In this document: positions 1 to 12,132 of the stretch, one piece after another
Layout: each line of letters opens with the position of its first letter
How positions within the stretch are numbered: the stretch's first letter is position 1
NCBI GenBank assembly: GCA_905250075.1
Contig: CAJNOP010000013.1
Location: 2,400,188-2,464,187, forward strand
DNA from: Rotaria sp. Silwood1
Lineage: Eukaryota; Rotifera; Eurotatoria; Philodinida; Philodinidae
Direction of reading: 5' to 3'
Length of the DNA: 64,000 nucleotides
Program-made: the position numbers and the translations under genes
The notes under the pieces: generated by a model
The model's database searches: none
What the model was told of the DNA's origin: nothing
What the model saw: the letters and a program-made list of their open reading frames with translations, nothing else

Positions 1-284
1 AAAAGTGTTTTCACTCAAAAATATGTTATATATATACTAACTATTTATACTTATTCAATAAAAATTCATATTTTTGATTTTCACTTGCTATGATATAAAG
101 TAAATAAGGACATCATAACTTTTATTAACCTTCGCTATATGTAAATGTCATTTAGACTCTGATCTTTGCTATTCCAAGTAATGGCACTCCATTGACAATA
201 TCAGATGATGATGTACAACTATTGTGTTATGTAATAAATGGAACTTATTAGAAACATTTACATATACTATCCTGTTAAAACAAT

Positions 285-640
285 ATTTTTGTGACACACG
301 ATTTAAAATAAGTCTTGAAGTACAGAAGTAAAAATTTCCCCTCCTCTCCCCCCCCCCCCCCGCCTTGCACATACGTGACAGATATCTTATCAACGAATTA
401 TTACAGACCGTGACAGACATTAGTGATCTACGATCATAGACTTTACATGAATGATGTGTCGTTAGAACAATAAACTATTTCCTTATCGCATTTGGGAAGG
501 ATCAAGCAAAAGAATGGTGAAGAAGTATGTCCCAAAATAGAACAAAACACTCTCCTTGTAATTCGTAATAGCAGCTAAATCGTATTTCACACTTTTATCC
601 CGCAGAGATTATACTAATAGCTTTTTTATAATATATTTAG
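285..640 (+). repeat. Dispersed noncoding repeat, copy A
   Basis: This stretch aligns by eye, with many substitutions and small gaps, to 18,637-19,045 inside an FMR1 intron and in part to 20,155-20,400. Shared landmarks in order are a C-rich CCTCCTCTCCCC block, a 'TGACAGA.....TTAGTG..CTACGAT' block, then 'ACTATTTCC', 'AAAAGAA..GTGAAGAA.TATGTCCCAA' and 'TTTCACACTTTTATC'. It has no coding potential and no clear termini, so it is probably an old non-autonomous mobile element. The class is unknown. Confidence 0.55.
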
Positions 641-734
641 TCTCATGCAAGTTCAATATCGTTTTTCAATCGTATAAAAATCTTTGATAGAAAAATTCAG
701 TTGTAATTCAATTGTTTACTTACGAATTCCAATA

Positions 735-1665
735 ATAAGTCAAGCATTAAGGATTGTACCACATACACGTGGCATGACTCCACATAGGATGGGACAAGCC
801 AATCCTGTGGGACAGGATCAGATAATATCCCAAAATGTCTATTCTATTCCATCCCATGAAACGTTTATCAACAGATTTACGCCTCATCCTACCCATTCGT
901 CCCACAAGACAAACAGCCGCTTGTACAAATATTTTTTTACAAGGAAAGATACAACTATTTTTGTTTTCGTATGGATGACATTCTTGTCTATTTTAGTAGA
1001 CTTAGCGAAAATAGAATTTTATTCTATTCTGTAAATAGCTATACGTTGTACTCATTAGAGCACAATAAAATCGGATAATAATAAATGAATAAATAAAAGA
1101 CGCTATTCTTTCTATTTTAGTAGTTCGAAGCAAAAAATTGATCTAGATCTGAGTAATAGCTGATATAATGAATTCTGAAGGATGTGGGAGAAGAGAATAT
1201 CAACTTTCACAAAATACGCATTGAAGAGAATATGATCTAATTTTAACGTCATACATCCTAACAGTTATTATCGAAATTTCATTATTATAATGCTAGGTGT
1301 AGTATAATCAATTGTCATAGAAAAATAGAGCATTGTGTTTAGTGTCACTACATGTAAAAAAAAAAAGGTTTTCTCAAACTTTCTATACAGAAATAAAATA
1401 CTGTCGCCACTACTTTTGCATTGCTTTGAGTAGTATTATATATTGTTTAGTTTTTCACATGGGTAAATATATTAATAAGTTCCATTTTTTTATTGAAAAC
1501 CATTTGACGAATATGACGTCCAATGGGACAGAAAATTTTTGAAGCTTGTCGCGTGTCATGTGGGATAAAAGGTTTGGAAACATATTCCATCATATGGGAG
1601 CATCTTTTCTGTTATATCCCATCCCACATGGAGTTCTGGTACGTATTTATACATTGGACCCAAGC
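735..1665. repeat. Degenerate long inverted repeat
   Basis: The left arm near 735-900 (landmark ACTCCACATAGGATGGGAC around 779) is matched in reverse complement by the right arm near 1500-1665 (TCCCATCCCACATGGAGTT around 1617). Both arms are rich in GGGA/TCCC words. The pairing is interrupted by many mismatches. It looks like an old foldback-type element similar in architecture to better preserved ones later in the window. Confidence 0.4.
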
Positions 1666-4600
1666 TGGAGTTATTTGAATAAAGAATATAATATGTTTTT
1701 TTTTCTAGTTGATTTATTACAAGTAAGTAGAAGAAAAAATTCAGATTACATTACTTTTTCTTTAAATTACTTTGTCCTTCGTGCATATCGAAAATCAATA
1801 CAAAAAAATGAACTATTAATGAATCTTTAATAGTATTTTTCGTTTGTACAGTTAACAGTTAATTCAACCTTTTATCTGATTACTTTGTTTTTTGGTTTTT
1901 GTAGACTCATGGTTATTTTAAAATTGTTCAATACAAACGATGCATTGATAAGTGTAGAACAACAACTGATTTTTTTTTCTTGTAACTACAAAGTAAAAAA
2001 TTATTGTCGATTTTGTTTGATAGACAATTATTAAAGTGCTTAAATGTACAGAATATTTTTGGATATTTGCTTCTTAGAACGATTTGTCCGAATTCAGTGT
2101 CATGAATTAGATAAATCAATAGAAATTGAATTTTATAATTGAATCTGGTAAGATAAGTGAAAGAGATGTTAGAGTTATCTAAAAGTTAAAAATGAGAATA
2201 ATTACAAGGAAAAACCATGTCAGATTTTAAAAAATACAGAGTTTCATAATGAGTTCTGATGGGAAAATCTTTTCAAGTATTAAATTATGTTTGAGATGAG
2301 TCTTATCTAATCAAGTAGGTTACCTATAGCAAAAAAGAAAAATGTTAACATGATCTGTGCCTGTACTTGAGTTATGGTCATTTGAGTGAGTTTTTCAGCT
2401 AAATGCTATGATTTCTCTCTCAAATCACCTTCAAAATTGATTGTCAAGTTCGAACTAAATACAAATAAATTTCTCAGTGGCACTCGTTTATTTTGAAAGT
2501 GTCCAATTTTTTAGTATCTCATGTGGTGAAATATAAATATAAGAACAAAGCTTGGTTTTTTCTCATAAGGAAATAATTACTATTGTCATTAGCGGATAAT
2601 AGATACTAAAATATCTGTCTCTTTCACAATGAACGAATTCCATTTAGAACTTAATTTGAAAATAATATGACAGAGATCATAGTATTTTTTTTTTGGAAAT
2701 CTTACTACAATAGCTAAAAGTGCACAGGAAAAAACTATGAGCATGCACCATTTTAGACTTTGTCTAGTCTCAATCGAAATTATGTAGTGTGATAAAAGTT
2801 TTTCTAAAAACTCATTTATTATTTGATGAAACTTTCCTATCAGGATTCTTGAGTATTTGAAAAAATGATTTAGGTATGCCTTGTTCAATTTATCAAGTTT
2901 GACATACATAGATGTCTGTTGTTTCGTAAGGTGTTAAGAATGAAAACTTCCAGTAGAAATAATTCTAGTTCTATTCATATATCATTAGATAGAATCTGAT
3001 GTGCTCCTTATGAATATACGGTTTTCAATATCTTCTATCGTCTTGTAAGAGCATGATATCGGAAGTACTCGAAGAGTATAATAGTGAACTAAAATCGTTT
3101 ATTTAGGAAAACTTTAATCATTTAATCATTTTTTTATGAAAAAATTGTAAAATTTTTTCTTCTTATTCATTATCTGAAACTGAGGGCAACAGTCATATTT
3201 TACTGGCTTTAAAGTTAAAAATCTGTTTGGAATGGGTGCATCGAACAGTGCCCATTAATGCCTGCTATGATTCAATTTTGCTAATCAATGTTGGTTTTTA
3301 TAGGAAGAGAGCAAATCAAGTGTCTTACTTAATTAGAATCTCTCGAAACCAAGAAAAAAATTTATTCCGAACTCACCATTCTGACTATAAGATCGTCAGA
3401 AAAAGGCAAAATAAACGTTATACTCCGAATCAGCTTCAAAATCTGCATTGAAATATAAATGCTTCGTCGAAACACCTTTTCTATCAAGGAAGTTATCCTT
3501 GGTTGACTACAAACAAAACTTTTCGAAAAAGTGATTTGAGAAGAAGCACCAGTGAGTTTCTGATGGAGAAAGGGCTTTCGTGAAATGTATATATATCAAT
3601 GCAGGCTTTTACGTTGATTTCGAATATGATGTTTATTTCACTCTCTCTGACAGTGTGATGGTTAAACTGGCTGAACTCGAGATGATCTTTTTCTTGAGTT
3701 TCGCTCTTTAAACGAAAAATTTTCATTTTCTCACATTATAAAGAGATGTTTGGTTTAGAGAGCTGATGCATAGTTTGATGCGAAATGAAGAATAGGTTTC
3801 AGAATATCTGCTTCTTCATTAGTCGAAGATAAAAGTCTGGTTATTTATTCTTTTGTTCATCTAAAGGGTAAGAATTAAAAGGCTTTTCAACAATAAAACA
3901 ATATTTAATTTTAAAAATTCTCTAATGTGGCTCGTCTTTTGACTTTTGAATTACTATAAACATTAGTTAAACAAGATTCTAATTCTTTTGATTAATCGAT
4001 GTCATTTTGATTATTGAGGTTTTCATATTGTTTCCATAATTTCTGTTAGTTTTGACGGTGATTCTATTGATATACGATTATCATCATCAGTGTCAACTAG
4101 CTCATTCATTAGCATTCGATGTTATAAGACATTCACATTTGTCGAATCATTCATTGAACGCAAGTGTTTTTTTTATCAATATCCATAAGTCTCATACATA
4201 AAATGTATTTACTCGTAGTACACAATAGACAAGTGAAAAAGCCATTACTCTTGTTTACTTTACAGAGATTATAATAGCAAAAGGAACGATAAAAGAGTGT
4301 TCACATTAGAGAGAGACGTTTGCAGCAAAAGTCATTCTGTTAGATTTGAGTCTGTTCATAATTATGACATGTTCATTAATCGAAGTTTTACTGTATTTTG
4401 CCATATAAAGATCATAACAATAGTTAAAAAATTGAATATTTCCTAAATAAATGATTTTTGGTGATTTTCATACCTTTTGAGTATTTAAGTATTTTCGAAT
4501 TCCTTTCATAAAAGACGATAGACAAAATGGAAATCTAAATATTCGTGATCAGCACATTAAACTCTATCCAACGATGTATAAATAAAATCACAATCGTTTC

Positions 4601-6813
4601 CACTTGAAGTTTGCACTTTTGGTAGCTTGCTTGCCAATGATAAATATTGCAAGATTTTTTTTTTTCTAATTATTGAGTTTTAATTGAAAATTATTGAACA
4701 GTCCTTCTATTTTAAAATAAATCATATACAGATAAAACATTGTTTTCACGTTTAGAATTATTATTTTCTTTAAAAGTTTTCTTTACTAATGCATCTATAA
4801 TTACATACACTTTGACTTTCACGACATCAGACAGCTGTTAATTACGTAGCAATAGTTCTTTTACTCATGTGAACCTAGAGAATTGCACAACATTTATTTG
4901 CGCATTTACTTATAGAAAAAATGCCAGTGAAACTACGCGGTTATTTTTTATCTCTTAATCATTCTTTGTCTACTTATTACCATGGAAATTTCCATTAGAG
5001 GCAAAATGCACTTTTATGTGAACTCATGACACATGTCGAGCGCTATACTAGGTCGTGCAAAATGCACTATTATATGGAAAGTGTTAGTCAGAGCATAGAA
5101 AGAGGTTGTATAGTACCAACGGAAAAAAATTAATACTTTATATTCATTTAATCGAAAATCAACAAATCTCACGTGTCGTTGAAATGACGCCCTTGAAGTA
5201 CATGTTTTTTCTTCTGCTTTTTTCATACGTAAAAGAGCGATTGATGATGACGTCACGTATATCAGACATGTATAAATATAGACGCGTTGCTAGGCTTACA
5301 AAATCAAAAATAGAATAACAAAAGCAACATGTAAGAGACAAAACTCACAGACAAAAAAAAACATACACTGATTTAACCCATAAAAACTTTCTTTATATAC
5401 AATATTTACTCAGAATGAAATCAAACTTTTTTTTATTCATAATATTAGATTGAATAAAAAAAAGAAAGATGTGTATTACTGTAAGTATTTCCTATCGAAA
5501 CATTATAGACAATCATCTACCATTTCGAATGCATAAGCTAGTATAAGAACACAAACATCTTTGACAGTCATATGATAAACGAATTTACTTATTCAATGCT
5601 TGTCTATCTCAATTATAGATGTCATTCTATCTTGATAGGATTGGCGTTAAAATGTCATGAATAAATACTGACAAAATTTATTCATCCCTGATTTTGTTAA
5701 ACTTCATCAAAAATGTCTTCAAAGATAATTTAAATAAATATAAAGAAAATACAAAGAGAAGGTTGAAATAAACGTTAGTAACATATTCATGCTTGACTTT
5801 TCTTTTTCTTTCGAGTACAACATCATAAAAATAATTACGGCGTAATTACTTTTTCCTCGACTGTCAGACATGACTCAGAAGAAAAACAAGTAATCAAGTC
5901 ATGAGAAAAGGAAGAAAACTTCCAAGCCTTTTTTCGAAGATTATTTTTTTCTATTTCTTTATAAAATAAGTACACTAATACTACGTCAGTTAAATAGTTA
6001 AATATTCTATACTGCACAAAAACATTATTTCAAAATAAGTAATTATGGATTTTAGACTTTATTTTTAATTTACACTTAACTAATATTTGCACTCGAATGT
6101 GTAGAGTTCTTATTCTTATCATCATCTTTCGTACTTTGTAATTGAGTTAAAATTTGCTTTTTTTCTCTTGCCATAGTGTCTAATTACATTGTCTTAGTAA
6201 CATTCAATTTTTTTTGTTGATCACGCAGACATCTTGCTGTTACACTATTCGTCTTGTTTAGTTTTGTTCTTTGGTATTTATATATCTATGATGAAAGGTT
6301 TGATAAGTACAAAAAGGAAAAAAGGTCTAAGTCAGCTGCTATTATTTGATAACAGAATCACGTATTTTTTTCAAGCATTCGTTGATGATCACATAGGAAT
6401 ACGAATAACAAATTATAATTTGATAAAATAAACAGAAATAACAGGAATAAAAAAATATTTTAAAACACATCTGATCAATCTCGGTTTCGTTTGTTTTCGT
6501 TTATCTTTATGTTTTTGTTAACATTCTAATGAAAAATTTTGCAAACACATGTTTAAGATTCATAACAGAAAACTAAATAAAATAGGTCATATGGATAGGA
6601 ACATGTTTATTTATATATAAATTTGCATTTAACGTTTCGACTTTGTACCGATCTTTATATCATATATGGGTTTTTTAGATTTATTTGCAATTCGAATAGT
6701 GTGTCTATTTTTACACACTGTGTCTTTATTTGTCTGTATATATATATGCACATTACCACGTTATAAGCACTTATTATATAATAAGTCTTAAATTAGTTAA
6801 AAGCAACCAAATC

Positions 6814-6889
6814 ATGGGATTACTTCGATTTTTTAAAAGTAAATCGACTCAACATTTATGTGATTTGGCTAATAATGATTTATTACCAG
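6814..6889 (+). CDS. Alternative first coding exon of the PIM-type kinase
   Basis: A start codon in good context (ATCATGG) opens a 76-nt frame, [18 protein letters not shown]..., that ends at a strong donor (G|GTAAGA) in phase 1. The exon at 7711-7855 also ends in phase 1 (donor GTGAGT), and the acceptor before 9723 needs phase 1. Either can therefore start a protein reading into [10 protein letters not shown].... The N-terminus MGLLRFF is short, basic and hydrophobic, unlike the lysine/arginine-rich start of the other exon. Use of this exon is inferred from phase and splice signals only. Confidence 0.5.
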
Positions 6890-9800
6890 GTAAGATTTTT
6901 ATTATTATTTTTTTTTCGATCGAAAACACGTTATATGATTAACCTAGGTTTTGGCGGAGAGAGATACTTTTCCAAAACATAGAGCAATCATGGACAACAA
7001 TCATTTGTTTTTCTTTAGGCTCGTAAGAGTCAATATAAACTTGTTTTGTACTGGGAAAACCGAAAAATATTTCTTTCAGACATAGTGATTGTCTCTTCGC
7101 TTCTTTTCCTCGAAATCTGCTATTCTATAAATCTAATAGTTCAGATCATGTATATAATGATTTATCTAAATGTTATTTTTTGTCTCACTATGTGTGCATA
7201 CTCGATAGGCATTGGTATCTATGCATGATGTGTTATTCTTTTTTCATTCGTATCTTTCATCTTATAGATTATAAGGCTTTGTTTTAATGATATATCTTTT
7301 ATTGTAAGACAGTAAAATAAATCTCCATGTATAGTACAGCTGACAATTAAGAGAAAAAGAAAAAGATATTCAAGCTTTAGTACATATGTAAACGAGATAA
7401 ATATCATGTTTTTTTCTTTTCATCACTCTTGTTTATAGAGAAAAAAGTTAACCTGAAAAAAAATCAAAGGAATTTCCTTCTTTTCTTTTCTTTTCTCTCT
7501 TATTTTCCCTTCATATTTTTTTCTCAATACAAATTATGCGGTTGTGATCATTTGGATAAAAAAAAAGAAAAACACAAAAAACATTGATCACATCACGTTT
7601 TTCCCCGCAAATAAATACCCAATCATCGAAACCGATATAGACCAAAATAAAAAACACTAATTGTGTATTGCGGATCATAATAATACGTTGTGATTTAATC
7701 GACAAAACTAATGGCACATCCAACAGGTTTAGTTGAAATCAAAAATGCTAACAAATGTCGGCGTGCATCTCTTACAAACAAATTACCCTATTATATAAGA
7801 CGCTTGTTTAATGTTGCCAATAAAGAGAAGACAGCAGCTGTTAAATCAAAACCTAGTGAGTACTTAAGAAAAAGACTACACTATTTTATTACTTTCGAAG
7901 ATGTTTTCGACAAAATCAGAAAGTTATGGTATTCTTTCAGAAAATTATTGTCAGTAAATTATTGTCAATTCTTCACCCTAAGTATCACAACCAATAATTG
8001 GTTGTGTTTAGAGTTTGTTTTACTTTACAATCTTGCCTTCCAACTTTTTTTCTCTCGGATAAATGATCTATTTGATGATATGTTTACATAGACAAAGTTT
8101 ACTTCATTTGTCTGTATGTTTGTATGCTGTTGCTGTGTATATTTTGTTGTAGCATTCGACGCAACCCCTACATGGCAACAGTATGAGCTCGTTCAAGTAA
8201 TTGTCTTAGTTCTCTTTTTTTTTTTCTTCTTTTGTTCGTGTTGATCGGTAAAAAAATAACAATTTTTTTCTGTTGTTACCTTGCCTTGAGTTGCTTCATC
8301 CGATTGATCGTTAGGTCGCAATAGACACATCAAGGTTTTCTTGCTAATTACGCATTTTTCTGTCTTTTTCTCGTGTTTTATCGGTTGCTTAGATCACATG
8401 TTGAACAACAAGGTTGTTATGTATACTAGTGTTGTAACAGAATATGATGATGGGCGACATTACAAGGTCTTGCCAGTTATAGTAAAAGTCAATAAAAAAA
8501 AAACGCAATCACAGACAGAAAGAAAAACAAGTTTTGTTTTTTGTTGTTATTTTTCGTTAGATTATGATGGTGTCGTCACAAGGACATTCTCTTCTTTTTT
8601 TTTTCTTCTACTATTGACAAAGAGAGAAAAAAAATTGAACTAATGCGTTAATACGAGTGCAAAAAAAGTCCCGACATCTCTGTTACTAATAATAAAATCG
8701 AGAGAAACATATGATTGTATTCTTTGTCTCAATAAAAAAAAGTGACTATCTGCCGTCAAAAATGTATGTTCCTACGTATGGTGGTATGCATACATGTTTA
8801 TTTTATGTAGCCTTAATAGTCGACCGCAAAATCCTCCTTCTTTTTTTTCTGTTTACTATTTCTCCTTGCTATAAAGACTGTTCTTTTTCTTCTTATTCTC
8901 TTCGTCATTGTTTCATATGGTAGCTCCTTCTTCCTTGATTTTTTTCCCTCGAATACGTAATGCTTTTTTCTCTTTGTGGTTAGATCTCTTTGCGGTTAGA
9001 GTAAGAAGAACACATTCATATAGTCGTCTGTTGAACAAACAAATATCAGGCAACGAATCGTTTTTGACAAGTCCTTTCTCTCTCGGTTTTTTTTTTCTTT
9101 CTTCTACATATTACGTAACTCTAACCACTAACAGCATCAGCTAGAAAGTGTGTGACAACTTGCACAGTATGTAGGCCATATAAAGATGCAACCTTGAACG
9201 TATGTGTGGTATAATAGTATTGGATGAGAAAAAAAGCCGACATGAGAAGAAGAGAGAAGAGAAAAAAAAAAAGTAATGCGCTGACAAGAGAAAAGGAGAC
9301 AGCATAAGTGTCAAGACAAGAGAAAAATAGTATCTTCGGACAGTTTCGTTCGTGGACGGACGCGTACATATTCGTTTCAGCTGTGCCGAACGAGTGAGCG
9401 TATGTACATAAATTGGGTTAATGTAAAGGAAAAAAAAAAGGAGAACAGAGAGAGAAGGAAAACGAAGAAAAAAAATGCGGTGAAGTGTTGACGCGCATAC
9501 ATATACATATGCGATGGACATCGACCGACTGGCTTCTACAACAGAAAGAAAGAATAAGAAAAAAAAAAAAGAAAGAAATAGCCGTTTGTACATTGCTTCT
9601 AAACGGTCAAACTAAGCAAACAGAACAAGCATATGTCTGTGTTTGTGTGTGTGTTTTATTATATTTTAATATTTCATCAAATTTTGAATTCATTTGATCT
9701 ATTTATTTTCTTTTTTATATAGAAAGTCACAATCAAAAATTATCCGAAGTGGACTCAGTTTCATCATCATCATCATCTTCCCTTAATATTAATGAAGACC

Positions 9801-12132
9801 AGCGTAGTCCTACTGGTCTAGCTGTATTTTCTCTTTCATCATCATCTTCATCATCATCTATAAACGAACCTATTGAAATATCATCATTCATGTCCACACG
9901 TATTTTACCAGTTGGCTTCTATCGTGAACAAGATCAACCATCAACATCAACATCAACATCAACATCAACATCGTCATCATCATCATTATCAACAAATTCT
10001 AATGATAAAAATTCAACAACGATAACAAAACGTTTTAATACATATCGTCCATATGAAAATGATCAATTACAATTTCAATCAAATACATCTTCGTCATCAT
10101 CGTCATCATCATCGTCATCATTACCAACTAAAAAAGAAATTTTCCTCAGTCAAACACGTACACAAAATAATCCAACAACAAATTCTAATACACCTATGCC
10201 TATACCAATAAAAACAACAACATATTGTCCGTCTATGGATTCATTAACAATAGAACAAAATTTATTTAATATGGTTCGTTTTGATGTTGTGAAATCAAAT
10301 TTTTGTGATTATTATCAATTGGGTGATTTTGTACGGAGTGGTGGATTTTCTGATATACATGAAGGTATTCGTTTAAGTGACAATAAACAAGTTGTAGTCA
10401 AATTTATACCAAAAGAAAAAACAAAAAATTGGTTAATGATTTGTCAAAAAAAATATCCAGCTGAAGTTTTATTACATAAAGCTGTACATGAAATACAAGG
10501 TAGAAAACAAAAAAAAAACAATAGAATTTCTACTTTTTTTTATGATTTCGATTTAGGTATTATTAATGTTTATGATTACTTTGAGAATGCTCAACATTGG
10601 ATATTAGTCATGGAACGTCTACGTAATTGTCAAGATTTATTTGATTTTCTCGAAGCCAAAGATCGTGGACGTCTTAGTGAAGTGACAGCACGAAAATTCT
10701 TTCAACAATTAGTTCAAATTAATTTAGCCATGTTACGGTATGACATGAAAAAATCATGTTTTTTTCTTTTCACTGTTATATTGAGACTTGAAATGATGAA
10801 TTAATCTAATAGAATAAGAAATATGACGCTAAACGAATCTTACTAATTGCTGAATGATAAATATAACAATTCTTAGATGAAGACCACATTTATTGATATT
10901 GAATAGGCATGAGAATATGAGAAATATGTACAAAAATATTTTGTAAAGTCCAAAAGCTATACTGAAAAAAGTAACGAAATAAAAGTAAATCATAGAGAAA
11001 TGATTTGATTGAGACTCATTATAAGTACGGTGTATCGAAACTTCAATCAATCAAGTTTCGGACATTGAAATTAGAAATAAAGATTTGTTTTTATGAAACT
11101 TGAAGAATACACTAGACGCTTGTATATCAAGAAGGTAGCCGATTGTCATTCTCTCGAATTATCTTTATATATCCGGTCACTACACTCTAAAAAAGAAATT
11201 TCTGTTACGGAATCTAAAATGATTTTCCGCGTTTATATCTGCATGAAAAACTTTCTAAAGTTCCGTAATGGATATTGCTTTTTAGAGGGATCTAACTGAG
11301 TAGTTACGTTTTTTGTTCGGCAATTGATCACCCATTCGATAGCATACTGATTATGTTGTAACATATTGGCTCTTGTAGTTAGTTAGTATCTATCGGTAGT
11401 GCAAGGACTCTATGTCAAATGCTTTAGTATTTCTATCCTTTTCGCAAGTCTTCCGATCGGAAATTTACAAATCCGGGCGCCAAAATCATTCACTGGAATA
11501 GTGTAGGAAACAGATCAGGCTACTGACGCTGTCACTAGGCAGTGTTTCATACTGAAAAGCAAGAGTATTCTTCCGTTTTATAATACAGAAACGACATCTC
11601 GGTGAAGAGACTTCTTGAATTGATATTTAGTTATAGATATGTTTTTTCGTTTATTTTAGAAAAGGCGTTGTACATCGTGATCTTAAAAGTGAAAATATTT
11701 TAGTTGATCTTGATACAGAAGGCCTTGTATTAATTGATTTTGGTGCCAGTGCCATTTATAAATCTTCAACATCATATTATTCAGATTTTCATGGAACAAA
11801 ACAGTATAAATCACCAGAATATATTTTGAAAAAACGTTATACAGGTGTATCATCAACTGTATGGACACTTGGTGTATTACTTTATGATATGGTTCGTACG
11901 ATTTTTTTTCTGGTTCATGTAAAAAAATTTTTTTTTTTTAATATATTATTTTATGTAGGTATGTGGTAGTTTACCATTTGAAAGTGAAGAAGAAATAACT
12001 GGATATAAACTAGTTCTTAAACCACATCTATCACCAGAACTAAAAAACTTAATACAACGTTGTCTAGCACAAAACCCTGATCGACGACCATCTCTTGAAT
12101 CGTTACTTGAACATGCTTGGGTGAAAGGTTAA
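6814..12132 (+). CDS. PIM: PIM-type serine/threonine protein kinase with Ser-rich N-terminus
   Basis: Main model exons: 7711-7855, 9723-10499, 10557-10737, 11660-11891, 11959-12132 (1509 nt, 502 aa). A second possible first exon, 6814-6889, ends in the same phase and can also join 9723. Residues about 58-230 are low complexity with long Ser runs and a Ser-Thr repeat; the kinase domain follows. Visible landmarks are the glycine loop RSGGFS (253-258), the ATP-binding Lys275 in VVVKF, the PIM hallmark QDLFDF in the hinge region, HRDLKSEN (373-380), DFG (394-396), and the PIM-like YDMVCGSLPF across the last splice. No regulatory domain follows the kinase, and the protein ends about 20 residues after the final RRPS motif, as in PIM1-3. 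PIM kinases are constitutively active and act on survival and growth substrates; the Ser-rich extension is not part of vertebrate PIMs. The family assignment rests on many motifs; orthology to one PIM is not claimed. Confidence 0.88.
9762..10124 (+). repeat. Ser/Thr-coding trinucleotide repeats in the kinase gene
   Basis: Several interrupted TCA/TCG/ATC tracts lie at about 9762-9780, 9837-9860, 9940-9990 and 10087-10122. They encode runs of up to 11 serines and an alternating Ser-Thr tract. They are in frame, so length variation by slippage would alter only the linker before the kinase domain. Confidence 0.8.

Larger units (their letters stand above)
1..6813. other. Gene-poor region upstream of the kinase gene
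   Basis: No open frame here shows a recognisable domain, a coherent splice pattern or a coding-like composition; the short frames are what AT-rich noncoding DNA gives by chance. It contains a 14-base C run near 348-361, a dispersed repeat copy (about 285-640) and a decayed inverted repeat (about 735-1665), listed separately. The last few hundred bases presumably hold the promoter and 5' UTR of the first kinase transcript, but no TATA-like or other core element stands out. Confidence 0.6.

Noticed and set aside
684..1034. 116-codon plus-strand frame rich in PHT/HR
   Set aside because: It lies within the left arm of the decayed inverted repeat, has no domain or splice partner, and its residues follow the GGGA/TCCC repeat words.
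9141..9593. 150-codon minus-strand frame, Phe/Leu/Ser-rich
   Set aside because: It is the complement of a purine-rich stretch within the kinase intron; the hydrophobic look comes from TTT/CTT codons and it has no gene structure.
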